Assembly (NCBI GenBank): GCA_028285305.1
Contig: JANQPV010000022.1
Coordinates: forward strand, 325,322-389,321
Length of the DNA stretch: 64,000 nt
Direction of reading: 5' to 3'
From: Alphaproteobacteria bacterium
GTDB lineage: Bacteria; Pseudomonadota; Alphaproteobacteria; SMXP01
Shown one piece after another: positions 32,484 through 41,153 of this stretch. The translations under genes and the position numbers were made by a program. The notes beneath the pieces are model-generated. The model did no database searches. It was not told the origin of the DNA and saw only the letters and a list, made by a program, of their open reading frames with translations. Numbering within the stretch: the stretch's first letter is position 1; each line of letters opens with the position of its first letter.

Positions 32484-34571
32484 TTAGGCGGCGCTCGTCT
32501 GCTCGCACCACTTGACCCAGGCATCTCGCAAGGCGCATTCAAGGTCACGGGCAAACTGCTCGCCGTCACAGAGAGGAGAACTTGCGACTTTGCCACGCAA
32601 TGCTTTCCTCAGGTCAGCCAAGCCCTCGAGGTCGGCCGCATGACGTTTTGCAAGCGCGACATATGATTCGTCGTCGTCGCATATCCAATCTTTGAGACCA
32701 ACATTGGAGAGGTGGCTGGCGGCGTGACGTGCCGCAAACGTTTCACCAGGCTTGGAAATCACCGGAACGCCCATCCAAAGGGATTCCACGGTCGTGAGAC
32801 CCCCCGTGTACGGGAAGGGGTCAAGGGCGATATCGACATCGTTGTACTCTTGAAGCAATTCAATGTGCGGTGAGGACCCTCTCAAATCAAGCTGCTCGGG
32901 CTCAACGCCGTGGGCCAAGAATTTCTCTTGGAACAACTTTCGCACACCCTCATCGCCCAACTGCTTTCCCTTTAAAATCAGCTTACTGTTTTCCACCTCG
33001 CCTAAAATGCGGCTCCAGAGGGCGATGACGGGGGGTTGCACTTTGGTGAGGTTGTTGAAGCAGCCAAACGTGACATATCCATTCGTAAGAGCGGGCAAGG
33101 GTACCGGATCGGTTGCGTAGTCGGGAGGATCGTAACACACGTATCCGTTGGGCAGGCGAATGATCTCCTCGGTATACCAGTCGTCAACGCCCGCCGGCGT
33201 TTCGACCCAGTCCGAGATGAGGTAGTCCATCCCTTCCATCCCCGTCGTATTGAACAATCCTCCGACCCATTTCACTTGAATCGGCGCCGGTTTTCTCGCG
33301 AAAGCGAGCAAACGATTCCCGGCCGCGTGCCCAGACAAATCGATCAGAATGTCGATCTCATCTTTCTTGACAAGTTGAGCCAGCGTTTGATCTGGAAGAC
33401 CGATAGTGGAAACCCAGTGATCAGCCGTGGTTTGAAACCGGTGGGTGATATCGTCAAAACCCTTTGTGTCATTGTAGATGACGATCTCAAACTGTTTTCT
33501 GTCCAGTGCCTCAAGGGCTGCGATCGTCATGTAGCCGACGGGATGACGCGCGAAACTTCCCGACGTGAAGCCAAGGCGGATGCGTTTTGTGGGGTCGGGA
33601 ATGTTGTCGAAATTGAGTTCGGATGGTCTGAGGTCATTGACGTAAAACTCATTCCATTTGAGGTGTTCGCTGAAGATCACCTCTTTGGAATAGGTGTCGG
33701 AGTAGTGCATGGTCAGAAGCTTGTTGCTCAGCACTTCCACACGAGGCTCGATTGCGGCGGCCCGGTCATAGGCGTGCAGCGCGTTCTCGATTTCTCCGAT
33801 GTCCTTGTACGTATTTGCCAAATTGTTCAGAGCGGATGCATTGTCGGGGAACATTTCCAGGCTCTTTTGATAAGAGCCGATGGCGTCTTCAAGACGATTC
33901 AAACCGTAATATGCGGAGCCAAGATAATTGTGTGCATTCGGATTATCGGGGTCGAACACAACGGCGATCTGCAGGATGCCTTCGGCGGCTTCGAATTCGC
34001 GCATGTCCAAAAAGGTGAGCCCAAGATTGAGGTATGCGCCTGTGTGTTTGTTGTCGCGCTTGAGCACTTGGGCAAAAAGACTTGAAGCTTCTTTCAGGTG
34101 ACCTTCGTTGCGAAGCATGTTGGCTTGCTGAAATAGCTCATCCACATTGCGGCTTTCTGCGTCTGATTGGTGGTCACCCGACTGCCCGATGCCTTGCCAG
34201 CCTTGTTTTTGTCTGAAAATTTCGAGGATCCCAGCTTTGTTGGATTTGGCGATTTCCAAAGTCGGATCCAATTCCAGTGCCTTTTCATAGCATTCCATCG
34301 CTTCAAGGAACCGCCCCTGCTCTTGGAGCGCGGCCCCTAACGCATTGTGGGCAACCGCAAAGTCCGGCTTTAGGGCGATGGCTTCTCGATAAAGCTGTTC
34401 GGCTGGGACCGTGTTGCCGTTCTTGTGTTCACGGATCGCCTCGGTGAGTTTGCGGTGAAGAGCTGCAATGTCATCTGACAGCCCCTCAGGGGGGGCTTCA
34501 CCAATCTCGATTGAGGACTTCAAGCTTTGGCGATTCTGTTTCGCTGCGGCTCTGCGCTGTTTCCTGTTCAT
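32484..34571 (-). CDS. TPR-repeat GT41 (O-GlcNAc-transferase/SPINDLY-like) glycosyltransferase
   Basis: A 695-residue cytoplasmic protein. After a basic start (MNRKQRRAAAKQ) come TPR repeats over about residues 35-300, for example AVAHNALGAALQEQGRFLEAMECYEKALELDP and AHNYLGSAYYGLNRLEDAIGSYQKSLEMFPD. The catalytic part (about 330-690) is GT41: RLGFTSGSFARHPVGYM, DILIDLSGHAAGNRL, VTFGCFNNLTKVQPPVI and DPFPYTGGLTTVESLWMGVPVI. The family glycosylates Ser/Thr of proteins; the TPR superhelix selects the target. It is divergent from flbT-flaF across 177 bases, which suggests flagellin or another flagellar protein as target, by analogy with the TPR-type flagellin transferase FlmG of Caulobacter. A -10-like TATACT precedes it. 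Confidence 0.85.
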   Translation of the reverse strand: MNRKQRRAAAKQNRQSLKSSIEIGEAPPEGLSDDIAALHRKLTEAIREHKNGNTVPAEQLYREAIALKPDFAVAHNALGAALQEQGRFLEAMECYEKALELDPTLEIAKSNKAGILEIFRQKQGWQGIGQSGDHQSDAESRNVDELFQQANMLRNEGHLKEASSLFAQVLKRDNKHTGAYLNLGLTFLDMREFEAAEGILQIAVVFDPDNPNAHNYLGSAYYGLNRLEDAIGSYQKSLEMFPDNASALNNLANTYKDIGEIENALHAYDRAAAIEPRVEVLSNKLLTMHYSDTYSKEVIFSEHLKWNEFYVNDLRPSELNFDNIPDPTKRIRLGFTSGSFARHPVGYMTIAALEALDRKQFEIVIYNDTKGFDDITHRFQTTADHWVSTIGLPDQTLAQLVKKDEIDILIDLSGHAAGNRLLAFARKPAPIQVKWVGGLFNTTGMEGMDYLISDWVETPAGVDDWYTEEIIRLPNGYVCYDPPDYATDPVPLPALTNGYVTFGCFNNLTKVQPPVIALWSRILGEVENSKLILKGKQLGDEGVRKLFQEKFLAHGVEPEQLDLRGSSPHIELLQEYNDVDIALDPFPYTGGLTTVESLWMGVPVISKPGETFAARHAASHLSNVGLKDWICDDDESYVALAKRHAADLEGLADLRKALRGKVASSPLCDGEQFARDLECALRDAWVKWCEQTSAA

Positions 34572-34748
34572 GATCAGGAAACTAGATAAGTATAGTAAAC
34601 GGCCCCTAAATCACCGCGGGGTTCTTAAGTCGCCTCCGGCTTGGACTTTCGCAATCCGTGAGCGCGTTGATCTGAAAGCCTTCCTTAACCGGGTCTGGGC
34701 TATGTTTCCAAGTTGTACAGTTGAGTTGGGTGCGCTTGATTATTCGCT

Positions 34749-35138
34749 ATGCCTCTTAAGATTTCTCTCAAGCCCGGCGAGAAAGTTGCCATAAACGGCG
34801 CTGTCATCGCGAACGGGGACCGGCGGTCGAGCTTTGTCATCCAAAACAAAGCAAACATCCTGCGTGAACGGGATATTATGCAGGCGGACCAAGCCAATTC
34901 TCCTGCGCGCCGCATCTACTTTCCGATCATGATGATGTATCTCGATGTTGAGGGATATCAGTCCTACTACGACGAATTCAAAGGCCGGCTGGAAGAGTTT
35001 ATGGCGGCCATCCAAAATCCTGATATTCTGAAAACCTGCGTAGACATCAATAAGGACGTCGTTGGTCACGAGTTCTATAAGGCACTCAAGGCTTGTCGGG
35101 AATTGATCGCTTATGAAGAAAAGGTCCTTGCGGCATGA
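34749..35138 (+). CDS. flbT: flagellin synthesis regulator FlbT
   Basis: A 129-residue protein matching FlbT in length and sequence: MPLKISLKPGEKVAINGAVI at the start, then FVIQNKANILRERDIMQ and RIYFPIMMMYLD. FlbT binds the 5' untranslated region of flagellin mRNA and, with FlaF, links flagellin translation to hook completion in alphaproteobacteria. It overlaps flaF by four bases (ATGA). The ribosome-binding site is weak. No flagellin gene is within the window, so the flagellin genes are elsewhere. Confidence 0.93.
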   Translation: MPLKISLKPGEKVAINGAVIANGDRRSSFVIQNKANILRERDIMQADQANSPARRIYFPIMMMYLDVEGYQSYYDEFKGRLEEFMAAIQNPDILKTCVDINKDVVGHEFYKALKACRELIAYEEKVLAA

Positions 35139-35491
35139 GTTTGCAGGCCTATCAAAATACGATCAAAACAACCGCTAGTCCGAGGCAAACGGAATATCGT
35201 TTGTTTGCTGAAATAACCGGTGAACTCCTTCAAGCGATGGAAAGCGGTAAACGGGACGCCAGCCTTGTGGAAGCACTTGACCGAAACAAGCGATTGTGGA
35301 TGGCGCTCGCCGGTGATTGCCGAAGCCCGGGGAACCAGCTTCCAGATCAGACAAAGGCGAGCATCATTTCGCTCAGCCTTTGGGTGGGAAAGCATTCTAG
35401 CGCCGTGGTTCGCGGTGAAGAAAAAATAGACGATCTCATCGAGGTCAATCGTATTATTATGCAGGGCCTCAACACGGCACCTGCCACTTAG
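35135..35491 (+). CDS. flaF: flagellar biosynthesis regulator FlaF
   Basis: A 118-residue protein with the FlaF pattern: MSLQAYQNTIKTTASPRQTEYRLFAEITGEL, then LVEALDRNKRLWMALAGDC and LPDQTKASIISLSLWV. FlaF is needed for flagellin synthesis or secretion and counteracts FlbT. It starts inside the flbT stop (ATGA), so the two are translationally coupled. It converges with the CMD-like gene on the other strand, 17 bases away. Confidence 0.92.
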   Translation: MSLQAYQNTIKTTASPRQTEYRLFAEITGELLQAMESGKRDASLVEALDRNKRLWMALAGDCRSPGNQLPDQTKASIISLSLWVGKHSSAVVRGEEKIDDLIEVNRIIMQGLNTAPAT

Positions 35492-35508
35492 CCCGTATTG
35501 CGAAATCG

Positions 35509-36051
35509 CTACGTATTCACCTTAACCCCTTCGGTTACCCCGTCAGCTTCTATGTCGACATCGAACGTTTCGAGGAAGCGGCTGACCATCATGTAATATC
35601 CGATCGTCAGCGTCAGTTCGACGAGCTCTTGCGGGGAGAGAACCGCTTCCAAGGGTTCGAACGTCTCATCGGCGGGCCTGACATTTGTGACCACATCATC
35701 GGTGAATTTCATGATGTCCGCTTCCAAAGGGGTAAATACGGAGGATCCAGGTCCTTCGTGGATTGCTTCGATCAGTTCTTCGCTCATTCCCAGCTGCCGA
35801 CAAATACGTTCGTGCTGGAAGACTTCGTACTTTGCCTTCGACAAGACACCCACACGGACAATGGCGATTTCTCTAAGAACGGGATCGAGTTTGGATTTGA
35901 AGAGAATGTGATTTCCGAGGAGCACGAACTTTTGGAGAATTCCGTCGCCGTGAGCCATCATCTTAAAAATGTTCATCGGCTCTAGGTTTTCCAGGCTTTC
36001 CTTGGCTTTTGGGGGAGCCTCACCTGGTTCGCAATAGGGCATTCGAGCCAT
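35509..36051 (-). CDS. carboxymuconolactone decarboxylase-like (AhpD-fold) protein
   Basis: A 180-residue all-helical protein of the CMD/AhpD fold: LDPVLREIAIVRVGVLSKAKYEVFQHERICRQLGMSEELIEAI is the conserved core. The CxxC redox pair of AhpD is absent (only one Cys, in ERICRQL), so peroxidase-reductase activity is unlikely; it is closer to the decarboxylase-like or uncharacterised members. GGAAGG precedes ATG 36051. It lies 38 bases after the FAD dehydrogenase gene on the same strand, so the two probably form an operon for degradation of a hydroxy or keto acid. Confidence 0.78.
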   Translation of the reverse strand: MARMPYCEPGEAPPKAKESLENLEPMNIFKMMAHGDGILQKFVLLGNHILFKSKLDPVLREIAIVRVGVLSKAKYEVFQHERICRQLGMSEELIEAIHEGPGSSVFTPLEADIMKFTDDVVTNVRPADETFEPLEAVLSPQELVELTLTIGYYMMVSRFLETFDVDIEADGVTEGVKVNT

Positions 36052-36089
36052 TTTCCTTCCTTTCTGCTCAGGACTACTCTTCCAATGTT

Positions 36090-37490
36090 TCAGTCAAAAA
36101 TCTTTCCAGGATTCATGATGCCATGAGGGTCGAGCGCTTGTTTGATCTTCTTCATCATGAAGTGGGCGGTGGGATCTTTGAACTTCAGAAATTCCGACTT
36201 CTTGGCGACGCCGACACCATGTTCCGCACTGAATGATCCTCCCATTCCATGGGCGATTTCGTGCACGATCGCTGCGACGGGTTCGCGCTTTGCCTCGAAT
36301 GCTTCAGCGCTCATGTCTTTGGGCTGAGAAAGATTGTAGTGGATATTTCCATCGCCGATATGACCAAAGGGGACGGCACGAATGCCCTCGACCTCGGCGG
36401 TGACCGCTTTGGTCGCTTCGGTCAGGAAAATCGGGATAGAGGCGACGGGGACACAAATGTCGTGTTTCAAGCTCACGCCCTCGTGGCGTTGAGCTTCGGA
36501 GATTTCCTCCCGCAAGGCCCAGAACTCTTTGCCTTGACGCTCGTTCTGCGCAATAGCGGCGTCTAAGATCAGACCGTCTTGTAGGGCTGACGCGAAAACC
36601 GCTTCGGCTACAGATTGTAGGGATTGTTGATCGTTGCCGGTCATTTCGACAAGAACGTACCAGTCGTGCCTGTTGGACAATGGGCTCTTGTCCGGCGTGC
36701 CATGTTTGAGCACCATGTCTAGAGCATTTTCCGACATGATTTCAAAAGAGGATACGGAACCCCCACTGGATTCTTGGGCCAGATTTAGTAAAGCGATTGC
36801 TGCACGCGGATCTGCAACAGAGACAAAAGCGACGATGGTTGCACCAGGCTTCGCCACCAGTTTGCAAACTGCGGCTGTGATGATGCCCAAAGTTCCCTCA
36901 GCGCCGATGAACAGATCTTGAAGATGATATCCGGTGTTGTCTTTATGCAAACGGCTTAGTCCATTCCAGACGTCGCCATCTGGTGTGACAACCTCCAGTC
37001 CCAATACAAGATTGCGCATGGTGCCATATCTCAGAACCGCCGTTCCACCTGCGTTCGTCGCCAGCAGTCCGCCGATTTGGGCGGTGCCTTCCGAGGCCAA
37101 GGACAACGGAAACAAAAGGCCTTCGTTTTCCGCAGCGGTTTGAACTGTCGCCAGCACGCACCCCGCGTCCACCGTTATCGTCCGTCCTTCCGGATCTAGC
37201 GTGCGGATCGTCCGCATACGCTCTAGGGAGACGATAATCTCTTGGTCTGTCGGAATTTGTCCGCCTACCAATCCCGTGTTACCACCTTGAGGAACAATGG
37301 GACGGCGGTATTTTGAACACAGCTTTACAATCTGCGATACTTCGGCGGTGCACTTTGGTCTGACGATAAGTGACGCCTCTCCATACCAGCGCCCCCTGCG
37401 CTCGGTAAGATACCGGGCTCGATCGTTTTCATCCGTAACAATGCCGGCGGGGCCGACAATCGTGGTCAATTTGTGTTCGAATTCTGCCAC
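36090..37490 (-). CDS. FAD-linked 2-hydroxyacid dehydrogenase (GlcD/D-2-hydroxyglutarate dehydrogenase type)
   Basis: A 466-residue flavoprotein of the vanillyl-alcohol-oxidase fold. The PCMH FAD-binding domain has VPQGGNTGLVGGQIP (about residues 63-77) and LATNAGGTAVLRYG (about 138-151). The C-terminal domain carries GHIGDGNIHYNL, which provides metal-binding His residues, and AEHGVGVAK. These fit D-2-hydroxyglutarate or D-lactate/glycolate dehydrogenases that pass electrons to a quinone or ETF. It starts at GTG 37490. The exact hydroxyacid is not determined by the sequence. Confidence 0.87.
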   Translation of the reverse strand: MAEFEHKLTTIVGPAGIVTDENDRARYLTERRGRWYGEASLIVRPKCTAEVSQIVKLCSKYRRPIVPQGGNTGLVGGQIPTDQEIIVSLERMRTIRTLDPEGRTITVDAGCVLATVQTAAENEGLLFPLSLASEGTAQIGGLLATNAGGTAVLRYGTMRNLVLGLEVVTPDGDVWNGLSRLHKDNTGYHLQDLFIGAEGTLGIITAAVCKLVAKPGATIVAFVSVADPRAAIALLNLAQESSGGSVSSFEIMSENALDMVLKHGTPDKSPLSNRHDWYVLVEMTGNDQQSLQSVAEAVFASALQDGLILDAAIAQNERQGKEFWALREEISEAQRHEGVSLKHDICVPVASIPIFLTEATKAVTAEVEGIRAVPFGHIGDGNIHYNLSQPKDMSAEAFEAKREPVAAIVHEIAHGMGGSFSAEHGVGVAKKSEFLKFKDPTAHFMMKKIKQALDPHGIMNPGKIFD

Positions 37491-37608
37491 TTGTTTGCGT
37501 TAGACTCTTTGTTCCTCGGGTTCTTGACATATATCGTTCTTAGGGCTGCTGGAATGGCAACTTTCATCTGAGAAAGGTTTATTCACGACCTTCGGCTAGT
37601 CTGACTTC

Positions 37609-38592
37609 ATGAGACTTTTCGGTACCATCGTCTTCGTCTGGGCCGTGTTCACAAGCAGCGCCTGGTCAGCGCCTGACCCGGTTGAGGCCAGGCCAACCCT
37701 TTCCGGCCGGGAACTTGGCACATCTTACGCCGCACCGCGGCGCGTCACTGTATTGGGATATACGGGTCATATGCTTGACCCGTTCGTCAGTCGCGACGGG
37801 CGTTATGTTTTGTTCAGCAATAAAGGTTCTGGGCGCGACCTCCACTATGCTGTGCGGAAAGAACCCGACACCTTCATATATAAAGGCCGGCTTTCCTCGC
37901 TCAATGTCCAGGGATTGGCGGGGATGCCAACCATCGATTGGCGAGGTGCGCTCTATTTTATCTCTGCAAAAGCTATCGGCGCGGCCGGTGCTGCCATTTA
38001 CAGAACGAATTTTGTCGGTGGGACAACGTCTCGGGCATTGTTTGTGGAAGGTGACTTCGGCGGGCGCGGGCGCTTTAACATGGACGTTGAGATTAGTGCC
38101 GATGGAGGCACACTTTATGTGTCAAGAGCGGTAAAGACCTGGTTCCAAGCCGCGCCGCGTCAATCGAACATCGTTTTGGCCATGCGCACAGGCTCTCATC
38201 GCTTTCAGCTGGTTCCAGAAGGCGAGACGATTATGGCTCAGATCAATACGAATGATCTTGAGTATGGGCCGTCTGTGTCGCCGGATGAAACGATCATTTT
38301 CTTCACCAGATCCACCCCCCGGGCGTTTCAAAAGAAATCGTCGGAGGGAAACGGCATCTACGTCGCTGTGCGCGACACGCTCGACGTTCCGTTTAGCGAT
38401 GTGACCTTACTCTCTGCCTTGAAAGGATTTGTGGGTTCTCCTGCGCTCGCCGATCGAGGCTGTTCGCTCTATTACCACAGAAACGATCCCGACTTTTATT
38501 CCGTGTACCGTTCAGTGCGGCAAGACTGTCAAGCCGAGATTGAACGACCGATCTCGCGGCGCCGAGATGTCATCTTGATTCCACACGATTAG
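37609..38592 (+). CDS. secreted WD40/TolB-like beta-propeller protein
   Basis: A 327-residue protein with an N-terminal signal peptide (MRLFGTIVFVWAVFTSSAWSA, about 20 residues). Repeats resembling PD40 blades follow: LDPFVSRDGRYVLFSNKG, DVEISADGGTLYVSRA and YGPSVSPDETIIFFTRS. It probably folds as a periplasmic or secreted beta-propeller. No catalytic motif is visible. It converges on tsaC, their 3' ends overlapping by 23 bases. Function unknown. Confidence 0.72.
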   Translation: MRLFGTIVFVWAVFTSSAWSAPDPVEARPTLSGRELGTSYAAPRRVTVLGYTGHMLDPFVSRDGRYVLFSNKGSGRDLHYAVRKEPDTFIYKGRLSSLNVQGLAGMPTIDWRGALYFISAKAIGAAGAAIYRTNFVGGTTSRALFVEGDFGGRGRFNMDVEISADGGTLYVSRAVKTWFQAAPRQSNIVLAMRTGSHRFQLVPEGETIMAQINTNDLEYGPSVSPDETIIFFTRSTPRAFQKKSSEGNGIYVAVRDTLDVPFSDVTLLSALKGFVGSPALADRGCSLYYHRNDPDFYSVYRSVRQDCQAEIERPISRRRDVILIPHD

Positions 38593-39556
38593 ATGAGCTC
38601 TGCGCCGCGCGGGTGAGACGGTCATTGATGGCGCGTCCAAGGCCGGTGTTGGGGATCGGCATTACGGCAATGCGCTCGCACCCGCTTGCGTCCAGCGCGT
38701 GCAAATGGGCGAACAGGTTTGCAGCTGCTTCGCGGAGGTCCCTGTCCCTGCTCAAGTTCAAGGACGTGTAGGGGGCGCCGGGACATGGCTTGCCAAAGGC
38801 AAGCAGTGCTTCTGCTTCTTCCACCGTATTTGCATTGAGTCTCAAGGGATGGCGGGGGGCGTAGTGGCTCGCCAACTGACCAGGTGATTGGGGGGCCGAT
38901 GAGGTTTCGTCGGAGGATACGATCGTCAGGTGCGGCATAGCTGCTTCCAACTCTTCTGCGGTTACGGCACCGTGACGCAGGATGTAGATGGCCTTTCGAT
39001 CTGTCTTCACGACTGTCGACTCCAATCCAGCGCTGCACTCGCCGCCATCGATGATAAGGAGCCCAGGGTCGGAAAGGCTTTGCGCGACATGGACAGCTCT
39101 TGTGGGGCTAATGTGGCCGGACCGATTGGCGCTTGGAGCTGCGATGGGACATCCGGCGCGTTCGATCAGTTGTTGGGCAACGGGGTGATTGGGTTGACGG
39201 ATCGCGATTGTGGGCAGTCCCGCGCTCACCAACTCCGTAGCCGGACAGTTATTGGTGCGTGGGAGAACAAGCGTCAACGGGCCGGGCCAAAACGCCTGGC
39301 AAAGCTTTTCCGCCTCTTCCGACATGTGTCCCAATTTCCGCGCCATACCGGTGCTTTCAACGTGTACGATCAGCGGGTTGAAGGTGGGCCTCGCCTTCGT
39401 TTCGAAGATGCGGCTTGCCGCTTGACCGTTCGTCGCGTCGGCGCCTAACCCGTAAACGGTTTCCGTTGGAAAAGCGACGATTTCTCCTGATCGAAGCCGG
39501 AGGGCGGCCTCGCCGATCGTTTCTTGTGTTGCGGACTTTATCACGTTCCAATTCAC
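38570..39556 (-). CDS. tsaC: L-threonylcarbamoyladenylate synthase
   Basis: A 328-residue Sua5-type enzyme. The YrdC domain has GEIVAFPTETVYGLGADATN (about residues 28-47), KARPTFNPLIVHV and PIAAPSANRSGHISPT. The C-terminal Sua5 domain begins with SPGQLASHYAPRHPLRL. It makes threonylcarbamoyl-AMP for the t6A37 modification of tRNAs reading ANN codons. The two-domain form is usual in alphaproteobacteria. The start is GTG 39556. Confidence 0.93.
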   Translation of the reverse strand: MNWNVIKSATQETIGEAALRLRSGEIVAFPTETVYGLGADATNGQAASRIFETKARPTFNPLIVHVESTGMARKLGHMSEEAEKLCQAFWPGPLTLVLPRTNNCPATELVSAGLPTIAIRQPNHPVAQQLIERAGCPIAAPSANRSGHISPTRAVHVAQSLSDPGLLIIDGGECSAGLESTVVKTDRKAIYILRHGAVTAEELEAAMPHLTIVSSDETSSAPQSPGQLASHYAPRHPLRLNANTVEEAEALLAFGKPCPGAPYTSLNLSRDRDLREAAANLFAHLHALDASGCERIAVMPIPNTGLGRAINDRLTRAAQSSSNRVESR

Positions 39557-39668
39557 TCACATATCGAGGCGCCGTCCCCTCAGGGGCGCCAATCTTTGCT
39601 TTGTCGCCCCAAGGTGGGATATAAAACGAAAGTGCATACATACCAAAGAACGCGTGCGAGGGAGTATC

Positions 39669-40592
39669 GTGAATCATCATTTGAGGACTTGGGCTACAGC
39701 GGCTGTGGCGAGTTTGTTCGCCGTAACAGCCGGTTTTGCCCAGCAAGACTTTGACTCGGTCTTGATTGAAGCAACGGACTTGGGCTCCGGTGTCTATATG
39801 CTGATGGGGAGCGGCGGCAATATGGGGCTCTCCGTTGGCGAGGACGCGACGATCCTCATAGACGATCAATTTGCGCTGCTAACGGATAGAATAATAGCAG
39901 CAGTGGCAGAAATCACGGAAACCCCCATCAGCCACGTCATCAATACACACTGGCATTTTGACCATACCGGCGGAAACGAAAACTTAGGAGAGGCCGGCGC
40001 CACCATAATCGCGCACGATAATGTTCGTGTGCGTATGGAGTCGGGTCAAGAGTCGCAACTGCTCAATCGGAAGATTGAACCGGCCGCCAAGGTTGCACTG
40101 CCGGTCATTACGTTTTCCGAAGACATGACCATGCATCTCAACGGCGACACTTTACGCGTACTGCACGTCGCAAATGCTCATACGGACGGGGACGCCATTC
40201 TCTTTTTTGAAAATGCCAATGTCGTTCATATGGGCGATGTCTATTTCAGTGGTCGGTATCCGTTCATTGATCCGGAGTCGGGCGGTCATGTGGACGGCGT
40301 TATCGCTGCCTTTGATCGGGTCCTTGATCTGATTGACGACGATACCAAGGTGATTCCCGGACATGGGCCGCTTGCATCGAAAACCGAAGTCAAACAGACG
40401 CGCGACATGCTTGTTGATGTGCGCAGCCGTATCCAAGCTGAAATCGATGCCGGCAAGGATCTCGACGCAATTCTTGCCGGGGATCCGCTCGCCGATCTGA
40501 GAGAGGCTTGGGAACCTGAGGGGACTTTCGTCAATGCCGAGATGTTCACCCGCTTGATGCACCTCATGTTAACGCAAACCGGCGGAGAATAA
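39669..40592 (+). CDS. exported metallo-beta-lactamase-fold hydrolase
   Basis: A 307-residue protein with a signal peptide (about 22 residues, ending VTAGFAQQ) and an intact MBL-fold metal site THWHFDHTGG (H-x-H-x-D-H, near residues 97-106), further ligands in VANAHTDGD and IPGHGPL. Similar proteins act as periplasmic hydrolases; substrates range from lactams to esters and thioesters. GTG 39669 has GAGGGAG four bases upstream and is chosen over GTG 39654. Ten bases separate it from the RDD gene. Confidence 0.83.
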   Translation: MNHHLRTWATAAVASLFAVTAGFAQQDFDSVLIEATDLGSGVYMLMGSGGNMGLSVGEDATILIDDQFALLTDRIIAAVAEITETPISHVINTHWHFDHTGGNENLGEAGATIIAHDNVRVRMESGQESQLLNRKIEPAAKVALPVITFSEDMTMHLNGDTLRVLHVANAHTDGDAILFFENANVVHMGDVYFSGRYPFIDPESGGHVDGVIAAFDRVLDLIDDDTKVIPGHGPLASKTEVKQTRDMLVDVRSRIQAEIDAGKDLDAILAGDPLADLREAWEPEGTFVNAEMFTRLMHLMLTQTGGE

Positions 40593-40601
40593 CCAACCGA
40601 A

Positions 40602-41111
40602 ATGACGGAGCCAGAAAACCAGGAAGATCGTAGTGCCCCGAGCGAAGTCGTCGCGGCGGATCATTCGGGAACCTCGGAAAACTCGGAGAAATATGCGGAC
40701 TTCGCGGCGCGGGCGTTGGCGGCGCTTATTGATGGTGTTATTGTTGCCATACCGATCAATATCTTATTTGGTGGGCCTTCGCAGATCGCTTCGGGAATGA
40801 ACGCGTTGATTCTCGCTTTGGCGTTCCTGGGCTACAAAGTTTACTTCGAGACCTCTGATTGGCAAGCAACGCCCGGAAAAATGCTGATGCGCTTGAAAGT
40901 CCAAACAGTCAGTGGAGGACGGCTCGAGTATCAGCAAGCCGTCATTCGGTCGACACCTTACTGGCTCCCGTCGTTACTCGGATTCTTGAGCGGCATTCTT
41001 GCCTTTATTGCCGCTCTGGTCGCTGTAGTTTCATTCGTGGCCGTTATGTCGAGGGAGCGAAACCAGGGCTATCACGATACGGCTGCAGGTTCTGTCGTTG
41101 TCAAGGTTTAG
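40602..41111 (+). CDS. RDD family membrane protein
   Basis: A 169-residue protein. After an acidic, disordered N-terminus comes YADFAARALAALIDGVIVAIP with the Arg-Asp pair of RDD proteins, then two further hydrophobic segments, and WQATPGKMLMRLKVQTVSGGRLEYQQA, which is the family's second hallmark. It probably has three to four membrane helices. RDD proteins are poorly understood; some are linked to ion transport. It is likely cotranscribed with the upstream hydrolase. Confidence 0.8.
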   Translation: MTEPENQEDRSAPSEVVAADHSGTSENSEKYADFAARALAALIDGVIVAIPINILFGGPSQIASGMNALILALAFLGYKVYFETSDWQATPGKMLMRLKVQTVSGGRLEYQQAVIRSTPYWLPSLLGFLSGILAFIAALVAVVSFVAVMSRERNQGYHDTAAGSVVVKV

Positions 41112-41153
41112 GGACCCGAATCCAAAGACTGTGCGGCGGGAAGAGAGGACATC

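Noticed and set aside
33036-34085. 349-codon open frame on the + strand antisense to the TPR-GT41 gene
   Set aside because: It mirrors codon bias of the real gene on the other strand, has no ribosome-binding site and no recognisable domain.
34572-34748. Possible sigma-54 or CtrA promoter for flbT
   Set aside because: No GG-N10-GC element fits the sigma-54 spacing, and only a single TTAACC half-site (34685-34690) is seen, which is too little to call.
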